Numbered from the stretch's first letter, positions 36,219 to 45,702 are shown. The stretch: 64,000 bases of DNA from an uncultured Bacteroidales bacterium (GCA_944325495.1 CALVAD010000001.1:186001-250000); one strand, 5' to 3'. The notes: generated by a model not told the origin, from the letters alone. Numbers and translations are program-made.

Positions 36219-37486
36219 GATTTTCTGGTTTTGTATCTGTATGCCAGCAGCGCGGCCAGCACGATGGTCAGCATCGCCGAGCCGACGACGCGGAAGCCTG
36301 TCACGGTTGAATCGTAAGGCAGCACCTCCTGCAGCAGGCAGCAGGTGTCGTAGATGGTCGAGGCCATGGTCAGGCAGGTCATGAAGAACAGCAGGCTGTT
36401 CATACGGTTGTCGGCCTTCTTCTCGCTGTCACTCTCCTCCTGGGCTATCATGTGGTAGAGTTCGTTCTTCTCCTTCTCCAGCTTGAGTCCGCCGGCGGTG
36501 CAGGCGCTGAACTCTTCCGGAAGGAAGTTGTAGGAGATGCGGTGGAAGGAGCAGCTGCGTTCGAAGTCCACCGACTCGCGCTCCAGCCGTCCGACATTCT
36601 CCCGCTCGTAGCGGAAGCGGCGCGTCAGACGGTAAAGGTAGCTCCTGCGGAACAGCTGCCAGATGTAGATCAGGCCGAAGTAGTCGTTCTTCCAGTTGGC
36701 TGTCAGCCAGTCGGGGCAGTCGGAGCAGAGTATGGTCAGCGTGTCCGAGAGCGACAGGCATTTCCAGTTGTTGTAGATGGAGAGCGAGTTCTCGTCGAGA
36801 ATTTTCCTGAAATATGTCTCGGAGGGGGAGTCCAGCGACTTGGCGTCGTAGGAGCCGACAGGGGCGACGGTGGCGGTCTCGAAGAGCAGCTTGTCGATGT
36901 CTCCCTCCTGCCAGCGGTCCGTGCCGGTGCGGATTATCTGGAAGATGTTGAACTTGTTGCCGTCCTCGACCAGACGCACGTATCCGGCTTCGGTTCCGCC
37001 GGCGGCGGCCTGCGACAGTGTCCTCCACAGTTCCAGAAGCGGATCCGCGGCGGCCTTGCGGAAATCCTCCAGCCCCGGTGCGCCCAGCCTTGAGAGGTTG
37101 CGCAGCAGCGCGGCGGCCGCGGTGATGTCGTTTCCGTCGTCGCTCCGCATTTCGATGTGCACTGCGAACATCGCGATACGGAACGGGCACAGGTAGAGCC
37201 GGAGCTCCGGTATGCTCACCGTGAGGTCGGCGGCCGTGTGCGCCAGCGCGGCGGGGAGTGTCACGGTGGCGTCCATGCGCATCACATAGCGCCTCATCGA
37301 GAGGTTCTCCCCGGCTTCGGGACAGAGGCTGAACCTTACGAAGTCGGGCAGATAGTAGAGTTCGTAGTTCCTGCGCTGCTCGGGGGTGAACAGCTCCGGC
37401 TCCCATCCGGAAGGCAGCCTGCCGGCGGATTCGTCCCTGCCGGCCGCGAGGGAGAAGCCTCCGCAGAGATAGCCTATATATTCCAT
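36215..37486 (-). CDS. unknown protein with two C-terminal membrane helices
   Basis: A 423-aa protein I do not recognise. The N-terminal 340 residues look soluble, with mixed strands and a long basic helical region (RRSYLYRLTRRFRYERENVGRL written in parts), then a charged coiled segment (LEKEKNELYHMIAQEE). Two hydrophobic helices close the protein (about residues 365-385 and 398-416), followed by YRYKTRKS, so the bulk is probably cytoplasmic. The layout recalls CorA-like channels, but no GMN motif is visible. It overlaps both flanking GDPD genes (13 and 4 bases), suggesting stoichiometric production. Confidence 0.6.
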   Translation of the reverse strand: MEYIGYLCGGFSLAAGRDESAGRLPSGWEPELFTPEQRRNYELYYLPDFVRFSLCPEAGENLSMRRYVMRMDATVTLPAALAHTAADLTVSIPELRLYLCPFRIAMFAVHIEMRSDDGNDITAAAALLRNLSRLGAPGLEDFRKAAADPLLELWRTLSQAAAGGTEAGYVRLVEDGNKFNIFQIIRTGTDRWQEGDIDKLLFETATVAPVGSYDAKSLDSPSETYFRKILDENSLSIYNNWKCLSLSDTLTILCSDCPDWLTANWKNDYFGLIYIWQLFRRSYLYRLTRRFRYERENVGRLERESVDFERSCSFHRISYNFLPEEFSACTAGGLKLEKEKNELYHMIAQEESDSEKKADNRMNSLLFFMTCLTMASTIYDTCCLLQEVLPYDSTVTGFRVVGSAMLTIVLAALLAYRYKTRKS

Positions 37487-38325
37487 GTCCTCGGAGTGCT
37501 TATGAACAGTCTCGGGTCGTTGGTGATCACGCCGTCCACCAGCTCCACGAGGTCGGCGTCGTATTTGTCGAGCGTCCAGACCTTGACCTCCTTGCCGTGG
37601 GCGTGGGCTTTCTCCACGAACGAGCGCGTGGCCGCGAGATAATATACATTGAAGGAGGCTATGTAGTCGTATTTCCCGAAGTCGAAGCTGGAGAATCCTC
37701 CGTCAAACTCGAATCCCAGGCCGGTCGCGGCGAAGAACAGCAGCTTCTCCAGCCTTATCTCCGGTGCGAGACGGTGCACTTCCTCGAGGACTTCGTCGTC
37801 GAACGACTGTATCACCACACGGTCCGAGGCCCCGTGCCTGCGTATGCAGTCGACGCAGGCCTGCTCTATTCCGGGCCGCGAATGTCTGGAATGCTTGATC
37901 TCCAGCAGCAGCCCGGCCTTGCCCTCGATCAGGTCGAGCACCTCGTCGAGCGTGGGCAGATGCTCGTCCGTGAGCTTGCCGTCGCCGTCCTTGAGCCTGA
38001 GCCGTCGCAGCTGCGTGTAGCCGGTCTCGCTGATGTAGCCGCTGCCGTCCGTGGTGCGGTCGACGGAAGTGTCGTGGCAGACCACTATCTCCCCGTCGGC
38101 TGACAGATGCACGTCGACTTCAATCCACTTCGCGCCCGCCTCGATGCCTTTCGCGATGCATCCGAGGGAGTTCTCGGGTCCGAGCGCGGCGCCGCCGCGA
38201 TGGGCGACCACTATGAGTTCCTTGTCCGTTTCCATGGCTTTATCATCGGCTCCTGCAGCCCGGCAGCAGAGACCGGGCAGCAACGCGGAGACAAAAATAA
38301 TCGTTGTTCTGATAATATGCATCAT
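37474..38325 (-). CDS. glycerophosphodiester phosphodiesterase, exported (copy 2)
   Basis: A 283-aa GDPD. The start at 38325 (or the next ATG at 38322) overlaps the STAND gene stop in ATGATGA; the longer frame upstream is the shadow of that gene. The signal segment is MMHIIRTTIIFVSALLPGL, with CC near residue 21. Catalytic residues are in AHRGG, PENS, EVDVHLS and CHDTSVDRTTDG, and LLLEIK follows. Most of the domain is nearly superimposable on copy 1 (for example the IVVCHD and DEHLPTLDEV stretches); copy 2 has an insertion near residue 215 (FFAATGLGFEFDGGF). Confidence 0.87.
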   Translation of the reverse strand: MMHIIRTTIIFVSALLPGLCCRAAGADDKAMETDKELIVVAHRGGAALGPENSLGCIAKGIEAGAKWIEVDVHLSADGEIVVCHDTSVDRTTDGSGYISETGYTQLRRLRLKDGDGKLTDEHLPTLDEVLDLIEGKAGLLLEIKHSRHSRPGIEQACVDCIRRHGASDRVVIQSFDDEVLEEVHRLAPEIRLEKLLFFAATGLGFEFDGGFSSFDFGKYDYIASFNVYYLAATRSFVEKAHAHGKEVKVWTLDKYDADLVELVDGVITNDPRLFISTPRTWNI

Positions 38326-41300
38326 AATTTCACGTTGAACAGGGTCCTGAATCCTTCGCGTATGGCCATGTCGTACCACTCGAAGCAGTCCGAGGCCTGG
38401 ACGGACATGCCCACGACCCTTGCCGCGAACTCCTTGAACGGGTCGAGGTTCACAAGCGACCATATCACGAAATTCCCGAAGCTGTGGGTGAACAGGTCGG
38501 AGAGGGTCTCGCCTCCGGGGCTGTAGTTGAGCACCTCGTCGCGGTATCTGGACACTCCAGGGAAGGCCACCCCGACGAGTTCGCGCTTGAGGAAGCCGTC
38601 GACCTCCGAGGGGAAATAGTTCTTCGCCGTCGACAGCACGTTGCCTATCGCCTGCACGAGGCTCTGCGAGGCGTTTTCGTTGAGACCTCCGTCCATTGCG
38701 TCGAACGCGGCGACTGACTCCGCGTCGGGGAAGAGGTTCATCACATGCAGCAGCAGGTCCAGCGCCGCGAGCACGAAGCCGTTGTCGGAGACGAGCTCCG
38801 AGATGTTCGCAATAAGATGGTAGAGCAGTGGCTTGTCCTTCGTGCGCACCGCCTCGTCTATAAGCTCATGGAACACCGGCACGGCCCGGGCGTCGCCTTC
38901 GTGCGGCACATTGTCGCCTCTGTGGGTGCAGTAGACGTCGCAGTACCAGTTCATCACGTTGCGCTTGTAGAGCCCGGTGGTGTTGGCCTTGTGGCTGTTG
39001 CGCCCCTTGAAGTACCCCTTGCAGCGCCTGGTCCAGTCCGCGGCTTCGCGGGAATAAATCTCCATTAGCTCGGGGTTGTAGGCTTCGGACTTCTTCTGGA
39101 CCTGATACAGCACATAGAGCATCGACATCTGCGAATAGTCGAACCATTCGCCGCTGCGGTATTCGTCGCTGAAGAAGCCGCGCACCACGGGAGCGATGTT
39201 CTCCCATCCGGCTATGCCCGCCACGGCCAGCAGCCGCTCGAGGATGAAATACGAGAAGCTGTCTCCGCTCCTGTATGCCAGCAGCACCTTGCCGTGTTCG
39301 CGGCTGAACCCGCTGAATCCGTCCGACGGGCCGCTGACGAACCACGATGCCAGCTCGGCGGCGTATTTCCTGCACCAGCGCCCCTCGCCTCCGTCGTCGG
39401 CAGGGACTGTCGAGTCGTCCCAGAAGGTCTGGTATTCCACCGCGTTGTTCACGTAGGACGACTGGAAGGTGATCTGGCGGCGCAGTATCATGCTGAAGAA
39501 GGGCATGACCAGCCTGACGAGGCGGAATTTCCAGGTCAGCCAGGACACGAGCCCCCGCAGCTCGCGCATCATGGCTGCCGCCCTGTCGGCCGCGCCGGGC
39601 CTTCCGGAGAGCATTTCGTCTATCATGAGCATCACCGCGAGCCGGGCGCCGGTCTCCACGAAGGAGACGGCCCGCGAGCGCAGCCTGGCGTCCGCTACGG
39701 TGGAGACGAGGCTCTTCGACATCACGGTGGAGAACATCCTGCCGACTATCCGGGCCGGGATGTTCCCGTCGAGCGGGGTGAATTCGAGAGTATGGCGCTT
39801 GTTGTGCAGGTAGTATATGTACATGCACGCGTCGTTGCCTATGTCGAGCAGGGGGTTGTCCACCAGCTTCCACAGAAGCTCATACGGATCCTGCGTGTAG
39901 AGGCCTCCGTTGAACCAGTCGGAGAGGAACATCCCGTTGATTATGCTCGCCGACGCCGTCTGGCCGAGATGCAGTATGGGCCACAGCTCCTTCTTCACCG
40001 CCTTGTGGCGCGCGATCACGAATTCGTCGGCCATGTTCCCCTGGATCTTGCGGGTGAGCTCGTTGAACTGACGCGTGAGCTCGTCCCTTCCAGGCATGGG
40101 TTCGTCGAGCATCCGGCGCATCAGGCTGAAGAGCTGGTCCTCCCAGTTCTCGCGTATCAGCACGTTGAGGACCTCGCCCGTGAGCAGCGTGACTTCGTAG
40201 TTGTCGCCGTAGTCGCGCATCAGCGAGATCATGGTGCCTCCGTCGCCGGTTTCGGTCCAGTCCATCAGCAGCGCGTTGCGCAGAGCGCCCATGTAGACCA
40301 CCGCGCCGCTTTCCTCTTCGAGCGCCCGTATATAGGCTTCGGGCGGTATGGCCGCGCCGCCGGCGCGACGGTTCCTGCGGATGAATTCCACGGCCATGAG
40401 GTATTCGAGGAAGCGTTCGTAGATGAACTGTATCTCGGCGCGGCCGTCGGGCGTCTCGATATAGCGCAGTATAGGGCGTTCGGGCTTGTTGAGCAGTTCG
40501 GTGTAAGCGACTGTGAGCCCTCCCTGCTTGTAGATGAGGCGCGAGAGCTTGTGGAGAGGTGCCGAAGGGTCGTCCCATGCCTTGCGCAGCTCCGTCCTGT
40601 CGATGCGGTCGGAAGGTCTGCCGTGCTCGTACTCGCCGAGTATGTAGCCGGCTATCGTGAGCATTATCTCGTGCTGCTGCCGGCCGGCGTAGGAATGCGC
40701 TATCCTGTCGGTCATGTCGGCGAACAGGGCTATCGAAGTGTACGCCTGCAGCTCCCGGGGGAGCGCCGTCCCGACATGGTTGGTGCAGGCTATCTTGAGT
40801 ATCAGGGGGTCCTTGAGCCGGACGAGCGAGACCTTGGACAAGGAGCCGAAGTCCCCGCTCATCTGATAGAGGTTCTGGTAGATGTCCCAGGCGCGTCCGA
40901 GCTCCTCGTCGCTGAATCCGTGAACCTCGGAGTCCTGGCCTTCGTCCCTGCCGAACATCAGCGCGGCGTCGCGCTTCATCTGCAGCTGGAACAGGGTCTT
41001 CCACGAATAGCTCCGGCAGGTGAAAAGCAGCTTGAAACGCGGATATTCCGGGCGGATGAACAGTTCCCTGAAAGCTTCGTACAGCGCCGCAGGTCCGTTG
41101 AGATCGTCGGAGGGGGCGTCCTTGTAGCGGAGGCATTCGTTCACGGCGTCGAAGAAGATGTAGACCTTGCGCCCTTCCTCGTCCGCCCTTTTGTGAAGCT
41201 CGCGGACTATCTTCGCGGCGTCTTTCCGCGGGGAGCTGCGGAAAATGCGGCGCAGCGCGTCCGGGAGGCTCTCGCCGGCGAAGTCGGAACTGCTGAAAAT

Positions 41301-42368
41301 GAGCACCGCGTCGTCGCCTTTCGAGATTTCTTCGGTCCACCAGCAGAGCTGGTTGGTCTTGCCCTGTCCGGCTTCTCCGAGCAGGGGGAAGAGAGTCAGA
41401 CTGCTGGCGCTGAACTCTTCGAGCAGCGCGCTGAGCACCCGCCGCTCCACGAAGAGCTCGCGGTTGTATTTCTTCTCGCGGTAGACGCGGCCGAGGAAGC
41501 GGGCGGATTCGTCGAGCATCAGCGAGCGCATCTCGGGCCAGTTCATCTCCTTCGCTATGTCGAAGGAGCGGCAGCTGCGCTGGAGCAGGCGGTCGAAGTC
41601 GGCGTTCAGGCTGTCGCCTATGTAGGTGACCGCCTCCTCGTCGGAGGAGATGAAGGAGATTTCCTCGTCCTTGAGCGACTGGAACACATAGACGAAGCCC
41701 TTGTCGTTGCGGAACACCAGCGGATACAGGTCGGCTTCCGTCCCGTCGGGCGAGCGGAACACGCTGCGGCCCTCCCCGAAGCTGAAACTGAACTCCTGAA
41801 GCGGCTCCAGGGCCTTGAGCATGGCGAATATCTGCGGCTCCAGCGTGAAGACCACGCTGCGGTAGATTTCGTTGGAGAGCGTGGTGCTGTGGCCCTTGTA
41901 TTCGTTGCGCACCCTCACCACGCTCGGCTCGGTCTTGGTGCCGAGAAGCCGGTTCGCGCTTCTGTTGAAGAGCGCCGAACTGATCGAACGCACGAGCGGA
42001 CTGTCGGGAAGCTCCCTGACCGCGGCCCTGACTACGGGATTGAAGATGTCGTTCACCCAGTCGCCGAAGGAGAGCGAGCGCTTGGAGTCGATCTTGTCGA
42101 CTATGGCCTTCATCGCCCTGGCGCTCTCGGGCAGCTCCTTCTCGGCTTCCTGCAGCAGCACGAACAGGCAGCAGCTCGCGAACTGCACGCTGATTTCGAG
42201 AAAATCGAGGGCGTAGTTCATGCCTGCGGAGAAATTCTCCTTCTCCACTTCGCGAATCAGTGACGCGACCGGCTTGGAGAGGGTCGACGGCAGCCTTGAG
42301 ACGCTCTGTTCCGCGAGCCGCCGGAGTTCCTCCTCCTGCGCCGTGCTGTAGCTCCGTAGGAATGTCAT
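38322..42368 (-). CDS. large STAND/NACHT-like NTPase with HEPN-like N-terminal motif
   Basis: A 1348-aa protein. A helical N-terminal region contains RNEYKGH near residue 154, fitting the HEPN ribonuclease motif (R, polar residue, four residues, H). The NTPase core has Walker A GEAGQGKTNQ (331-340), a Walker B-like VYIFFDAVNE (402-411) and KLLFTCRSY, the STAND/NACHT pattern. A winged-helix-like part follows (IYKQGGLTVAYTELL, then EIQFIYERFLEYLMAVE), then about 700 mostly helical residues that could be a sensor. STAND proteins switch on when a ligand binds, and several are anti-phage or cell-death effectors. The HEPN call rests on one motif. It follows the kinase-AAA gene by six bases. Confidence 0.65.
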   Translation of the reverse strand: MTFLRSYSTAQEEELRRLAEQSVSRLPSTLSKPVASLIREVEKENFSAGMNYALDFLEISVQFASCCLFVLLQEAEKELPESARAMKAIVDKIDSKRSLSFGDWVNDIFNPVVRAAVRELPDSPLVRSISSALFNRSANRLLGTKTEPSVVRVRNEYKGHSTTLSNEIYRSVVFTLEPQIFAMLKALEPLQEFSFSFGEGRSVFRSPDGTEADLYPLVFRNDKGFVYVFQSLKDEEISFISSDEEAVTYIGDSLNADFDRLLQRSCRSFDIAKEMNWPEMRSLMLDESARFLGRVYREKKYNRELFVERRVLSALLEEFSASSLTLFPLLGEAGQGKTNQLCWWTEEISKGDDAVLIFSSSDFAGESLPDALRRIFRSSPRKDAAKIVRELHKRADEEGRKVYIFFDAVNECLRYKDAPSDDLNGPAALYEAFRELFIRPEYPRFKLLFTCRSYSWKTLFQLQMKRDAALMFGRDEGQDSEVHGFSDEELGRAWDIYQNLYQMSGDFGSLSKVSLVRLKDPLILKIACTNHVGTALPRELQAYTSIALFADMTDRIAHSYAGRQQHEIMLTIAGYILGEYEHGRPSDRIDRTELRKAWDDPSAPLHKLSRLIYKQGGLTVAYTELLNKPERPILRYIETPDGRAEIQFIYERFLEYLMAVEFIRRNRRAGGAAIPPEAYIRALEEESGAVVYMGALRNALLMDWTETGDGGTMISLMRDYGDNYEVTLLTGEVLNVLIRENWEDQLFSLMRRMLDEPMPGRDELTRQFNELTRKIQGNMADEFVIARHKAVKKELWPILHLGQTASASIINGMFLSDWFNGGLYTQDPYELLWKLVDNPLLDIGNDACMYIYYLHNKRHTLEFTPLDGNIPARIVGRMFSTVMSKSLVSTVADARLRSRAVSFVETGARLAVMLMIDEMLSGRPGAADRAAAMMRELRGLVSWLTWKFRLVRLVMPFFSMILRRQITFQSSYVNNAVEYQTFWDDSTVPADDGGEGRWCRKYAAELASWFVSGPSDGFSGFSREHGKVLLAYRSGDSFSYFILERLLAVAGIAGWENIAPVVRGFFSDEYRSGEWFDYSQMSMLYVLYQVQKKSEAYNPELMEIYSREAADWTRRCKGYFKGRNSHKANTTGLYKRNVMNWYCDVYCTHRGDNVPHEGDARAVPVFHELIDEAVRTKDKPLLYHLIANISELVSDNGFVLAALDLLLHVMNLFPDAESVAAFDAMDGGLNENASQSLVQAIGNVLSTAKNYFPSEVDGFLKRELVGVAFPGVSRYRDEVLNYSPGGETLSDLFTHSFGNFVIWSLVNLDPFKEFAARVVGMSVQASDCFEWYDMAIREGFRTLFNVKL

Positions 42369-42374
42369 GCCTGG

Positions 42375-44414
42375 TCAGTTGAGTATCTTGTCGTTGATGG
42401 GAACGGGTATCTCGGCCGTGACTTCCGACTCCATGCGTCGGCGTATCTCCTCGTGCTTCTCGAGTACGGCCTTGCTTACCGTGGGCTTCCAGTTGTCGAT
42501 GGCCTGCATCAGCATGGCCATCGAGATTTTCGTCCTCGCGTAGGCCGCGTTGATGGCGGCGTCGTTGACTATGCCGCAGATGTCGCTGGTCACGTAGCCT
42601 TCGGTCCTCGCGGCGAGCAGCTTGTAGTCGATGTCGCCGTCGTGCGGCCGCTTCTCCACGCAGAGGCGGAACACAGCCCTGCGCGCCTGCGAGTCGGGGG
42701 CGGGGATGTAGACGCAGCGGTCTATCCTGCCTGAGCGCAGCATCGCCGGGTCTATGATTTCGGGGTTGTTGGTAGTGGCTATCACGAAGATCCTGTCGCG
42801 TCCGCAGTTGTTGAGCTGGCTCAGGAATTCGTTGACTTCGCCGGAGAGGCTGGAGTTGGTGATGGTCTCCCTTTTCGGCGCGAAGGCGTCGAACTCGTCG
42901 AGGCAGATGATGCAGGGGCTCTTGGCCCTCGCCTCCTTGAAGAGCAGGCCTATCTTGCCCTGGGAGCCGTGCACCCAGGTGGAGCCGAGGTCTGAGGCCT
43001 TTACGACGGCATAGTTGAAGCCGCTCTCCTCGGCGAACTTCTCGGCGAAGAAAGTCTTGCCGCAGCCCGGAGGCCCGTAGAGCAGCATGCCGTTCGGCAG
43101 GTCTATCTTGTACTGGTGCGCGAGCAGGGGGTTCTTGAGGAAGTACAGCAGCTTCTTCTGCATCTGCTCCTTGAGCTTCTCCATGCCGGCCACGTCCCTG
43201 AACCCTGCGGCGTCAGGCGCATGCATCTTCACGAGAGGCGTGTAGCCGAGCTCCGCGTTGGTGAACTCGGAGTCGTCGGCGCCGGAGGTCTCTATCTTCT
43301 GCGCGCTGGAGCCGGTGCCTCCGTCGGACTCTTCCGCCGGCAGGTCCGTGGCCTTTCCGGCCTGTGGTTCGGAGGGGCCGTCTCCGTCCTCCTCGCCGTA
43401 GAGTCCGTTCCGCTCCGGGGAGTCAAGGTAGCCGAGAGTCCTCGAATATGCCGCGAGGGGGTCTTCGGAGGGTCCGGCCGTGAGTATCGCAGTCTTCGCG
43501 GCGACCAGCATCTGCCAGGTCTCGAGCAGCAGCGGACGCAGCTCCTCGGTGAACTCCCGCTCGTCGTAGTCGAAGGTCGTCATCTTCTCCGCGAGGGTTC
43601 TGACGAGCGGACTCCATCTGTCGCTCTTCCTGCCGTCCTCCGGGAAATCCTCGTTCCTGGCGTTCATGAGCACTCCCATCTTCTTGCGCCAGTCGAGCTT
43701 CTCGTAGCGCTCCCTGTCGAATTTCCAGGGATAGCGCCCGTAATAGCAGCGGTAGAGTATCACCCCGAGCGAGTACACGTCGGAGTTGCGCTTCACTCCC
43801 TCGCTGCAGAAGGCTTCGGGGGCGGTGTAGCGCAGGTCGACGTCCTCCCACCAGTTCTCCGGGGCCGTCCGTCCGTTGAGGTGGACGATATGGTCGTTGT
43901 CGATAAGGTGGGCGTGCAGGTCGCCGTTCTCGTTGCGTCCGAACATTATGTTGTCGGGGCAGACGTCGCAGTGTACGAAGTTCCCTCCGTCGGGCGTGCG
44001 CAGGTTCAGCAGTATGCCCGCGATGTCAAGGCATATCCCTATCGATTCGAGCGCGCTCATCGGGCCGTCGGTGAGCAGCCTGTCGGAAAGCAGGCCGCGC
44101 TCGAAGTAGTCGGATATCACATAGGGGAACAGCTTCCCCTCCTGCGTGCGGAACTCGCCCCAGGAGTTTATCGACAGCAGGCTGGATATTCCCGAGGTGT
44201 TGAGGTAGGAGATCAGCCGCGGCTCGTTCCCGAACTTGAGGTCCTGCGGCATGTTGTCGGCAAGGTAGACCTTCATCAGGAACGGCCTGCCGTCCTTCCT
44301 GCGCGTCAGGCGGTAGGTTTCGGAATATTCTCTTCTGGCGATGGGGTTGGCCACCGCGTACTCCTCGGTGCTGAAGACCTCGAAGCCTTTGCTGAACAGG
44401 AACTTCTCGGCCAT
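42375..44414 (-). CDS. protein kinase fused to an AAA+ ATPase
   Basis: A 679-aa fusion. Residues 15-310 are a Hanks-type kinase: Lys48 in MKVYL, HCD (148-150) with VCPDN for the catalytic loop, a DND triplet (172-174) in place of DFG, TAPE (197-200) and SDVYSLGV. Residues 330-400 are an acidic, Ser/Gly-rich linker. Residues 405-670 are a classical AAA ATPase of the FtsH/Cdc48 type: GPPGCGKT (447-454), CLDEFDAF, and the ATTNNPEIIDPAMLRSGRID second region of homology with arginine fingers. The DND variant still keeps the metal-binding first Asp. A kinase and a remodelling ATPase in one chain suggests phosphorylation-coupled unfolding; no characterised equivalent comes to mind. Confidence 0.88.
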   Translation of the reverse strand: MAEKFLFSKGFEVFSTEEYAVANPIARREYSETYRLTRRKDGRPFLMKVYLADNMPQDLKFGNEPRLISYLNTSGISSLLSINSWGEFRTQEGKLFPYVISDYFERGLLSDRLLTDGPMSALESIGICLDIAGILLNLRTPDGGNFVHCDVCPDNIMFGRNENGDLHAHLIDNDHIVHLNGRTAPENWWEDVDLRYTAPEAFCSEGVKRNSDVYSLGVILYRCYYGRYPWKFDRERYEKLDWRKKMGVLMNARNEDFPEDGRKSDRWSPLVRTLAEKMTTFDYDEREFTEELRPLLLETWQMLVAAKTAILTAGPSEDPLAAYSRTLGYLDSPERNGLYGEEDGDGPSEPQAGKATDLPAEESDGGTGSSAQKIETSGADDSEFTNAELGYTPLVKMHAPDAAGFRDVAGMEKLKEQMQKKLLYFLKNPLLAHQYKIDLPNGMLLYGPPGCGKTFFAEKFAEESGFNYAVVKASDLGSTWVHGSQGKIGLLFKEARAKSPCIICLDEFDAFAPKRETITNSSLSGEVNEFLSQLNNCGRDRIFVIATTNNPEIIDPAMLRSGRIDRCVYIPAPDSQARRAVFRLCVEKRPHDGDIDYKLLAARTEGYVTSDICGIVNDAAINAAYARTKISMAMLMQAIDNWKPTVSKAVLEKHEEIRRRMESEVTAEIPVPINDKILN

Positions 44415-44417
44415 GGG

Positions 44418-45677
44418 CTATCCTATTGAGAGCAGCGAAGGGTTGAAGTTGGCCTGGATCGCCGCGGCGAAGTGCTGGGCTACCTCCTGCTCGCTGAAAC
44501 CGAGGCTTCCGGTTGCGACGCTGAACACGAAGTCCACTTCCTTCTCGTCTATCTCGTTGTTGGTCATGACGAGCCCGATCGCGTAGTTCAGGAGCTCGAC
44601 GCGCATCTCCGGATGCGTCTCCAGTATGCGTGCCACGCTCCTGGCGCAGATTTCATAGAGCTCCTCCTGCTTCATCTTGGAGTATCCGGCCAGCACGTCC
44701 AGAGGGAAGAGGTGGACTTTGGAGATGAAGTTGAGTATCATCGAGATTTCCTTCTCGTCGACCTGACCGTCGATCTGGCCGAGAATCAGGCCCATCGTGG
44801 CCGCGTAGTTCGCTATGTCGTACTCGAGCTCGTTGTCGCTGAGCCTGCCCAGCAGGTTGACCAGGGGCAGCATCCTTTCATTGAGCTCGTCGGGGGTCAG
44901 GCCGCCCTCCTCGTGGAACGCTCCGCATTCCGAGAAGGCCTTGAGCGCCTCTATCCTTATCAGGTTGTTGGGGTGGGTCGCGAGGTTCAGTCCTCCAGAT
45001 TCGCTGAAGGTCTTGAGCTTGCGGCCGTTGTCCTCGATGAAGCTCTCGAAGTTGAGCCCCATCTTCTCGAAATCGAGACCGGAGGACATCTTGAAGAATG
45101 CGGACACGCAGGCCCTGAGGTCGCGGCAGGCGATGAAGCCGCAGCGGTCGGCCGAAATCTCGGCGAGCTGCTGCCATACCCTTATCTTGTTGACGAGGGC
45201 CAGAGGGGTGACGGTCCCTTCCGGGTAGATGAAGGAGATGAGTTCCTTGGTCTTGCGCGAGGAGTCGATGAGATGCCCGAACTCGTGGCCGATCACGAAG
45301 CGCAGCTCGTCGTCGCTCATTATGTTGACGAGCCCGCTGTTGATGTTGAGTATGTGGCTGCGGCCTTCCTTCTCGGAGGGTATGCAGAACGCGTTGATGG
45401 TGGCGTCGCCGGTGATGTAGAAGTCTATCTCCTCGTCGAATCCGGTGGTCCGCCTCACTTCCTGGAAAATGTTCCAGTAGTTGGCGAGGGTCTCGGGGCC
45501 GACCTTGAAGCTGTGGCCGTCGAGCAGGTTCTTGTAGTAGTTGCTGTTCTGGATGAGGTTCGCCTTTTTGAGCAGCACTTCCACCACATTGCCCTGCAGG
45601 GAGTTGTATATCTGTTGTCCGAGTTCCTGCCCCCACTGGAGGTTGATCAGGATTCTTGTCATTTCGAGATTGTCCAT
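44418..45677 (-). CDS. M48-like metallopeptidase with TerB-like C-terminal repeats
   Basis: A 419-aa protein starting at 45677 (MDNLEMTRI), 25 bases after the phosphatase gene. GHEFGHLID holds HExxH (His131, Glu132, His135) and LAEISADRCG supplies the third ligand (Glu173) in the ExxxD form used by M48 peptidases. No membrane helices are seen, unlike HtpX. From about residue 290 come two similar helical segments (GLILGQIDGQVDEKEISMIL and GLVMTNNEIDEKEVDFVF) resembling TerB acidic metal-binding repeats. TerB domains accompany kinase-phosphatase-ATPase signalling clusters linked to stress and phage resistance. It probably processes a cluster protein; the substrate is unknown. Confidence 0.75.
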   Translation of the reverse strand: MDNLEMTRILINLQWGQELGQQIYNSLQGNVVEVLLKKANLIQNSNYYKNLLDGHSFKVGPETLANYWNIFQEVRRTTGFDEEIDFYITGDATINAFCIPSEKEGRSHILNINSGLVNIMSDDELRFVIGHEFGHLIDSSRKTKELISFIYPEGTVTPLALVNKIRVWQQLAEISADRCGFIACRDLRACVSAFFKMSSGLDFEKMGLNFESFIEDNGRKLKTFSESGGLNLATHPNNLIRIEALKAFSECGAFHEEGGLTPDELNERMLPLVNLLGRLSDNELEYDIANYAATMGLILGQIDGQVDEKEISMILNFISKVHLFPLDVLAGYSKMKQEELYEICARSVARILETHPEMRVELLNYAIGLVMTNNEIDEKEVDFVFSVATGSLGFSEQEVAQHFAAAIQANFNPSLLSIG

Positions 45678-45702
45678 GGCTATCAGTTTTTGTTGGAGAT
45701 TG

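Noticed and set aside
39294-42263. A 989-codon plus-strand frame antisense to the STAND gene
   Set aside because: Same shadow effect; composition is unlike a protein and no motif is present, whereas the minus-strand frame has Walker A/B.
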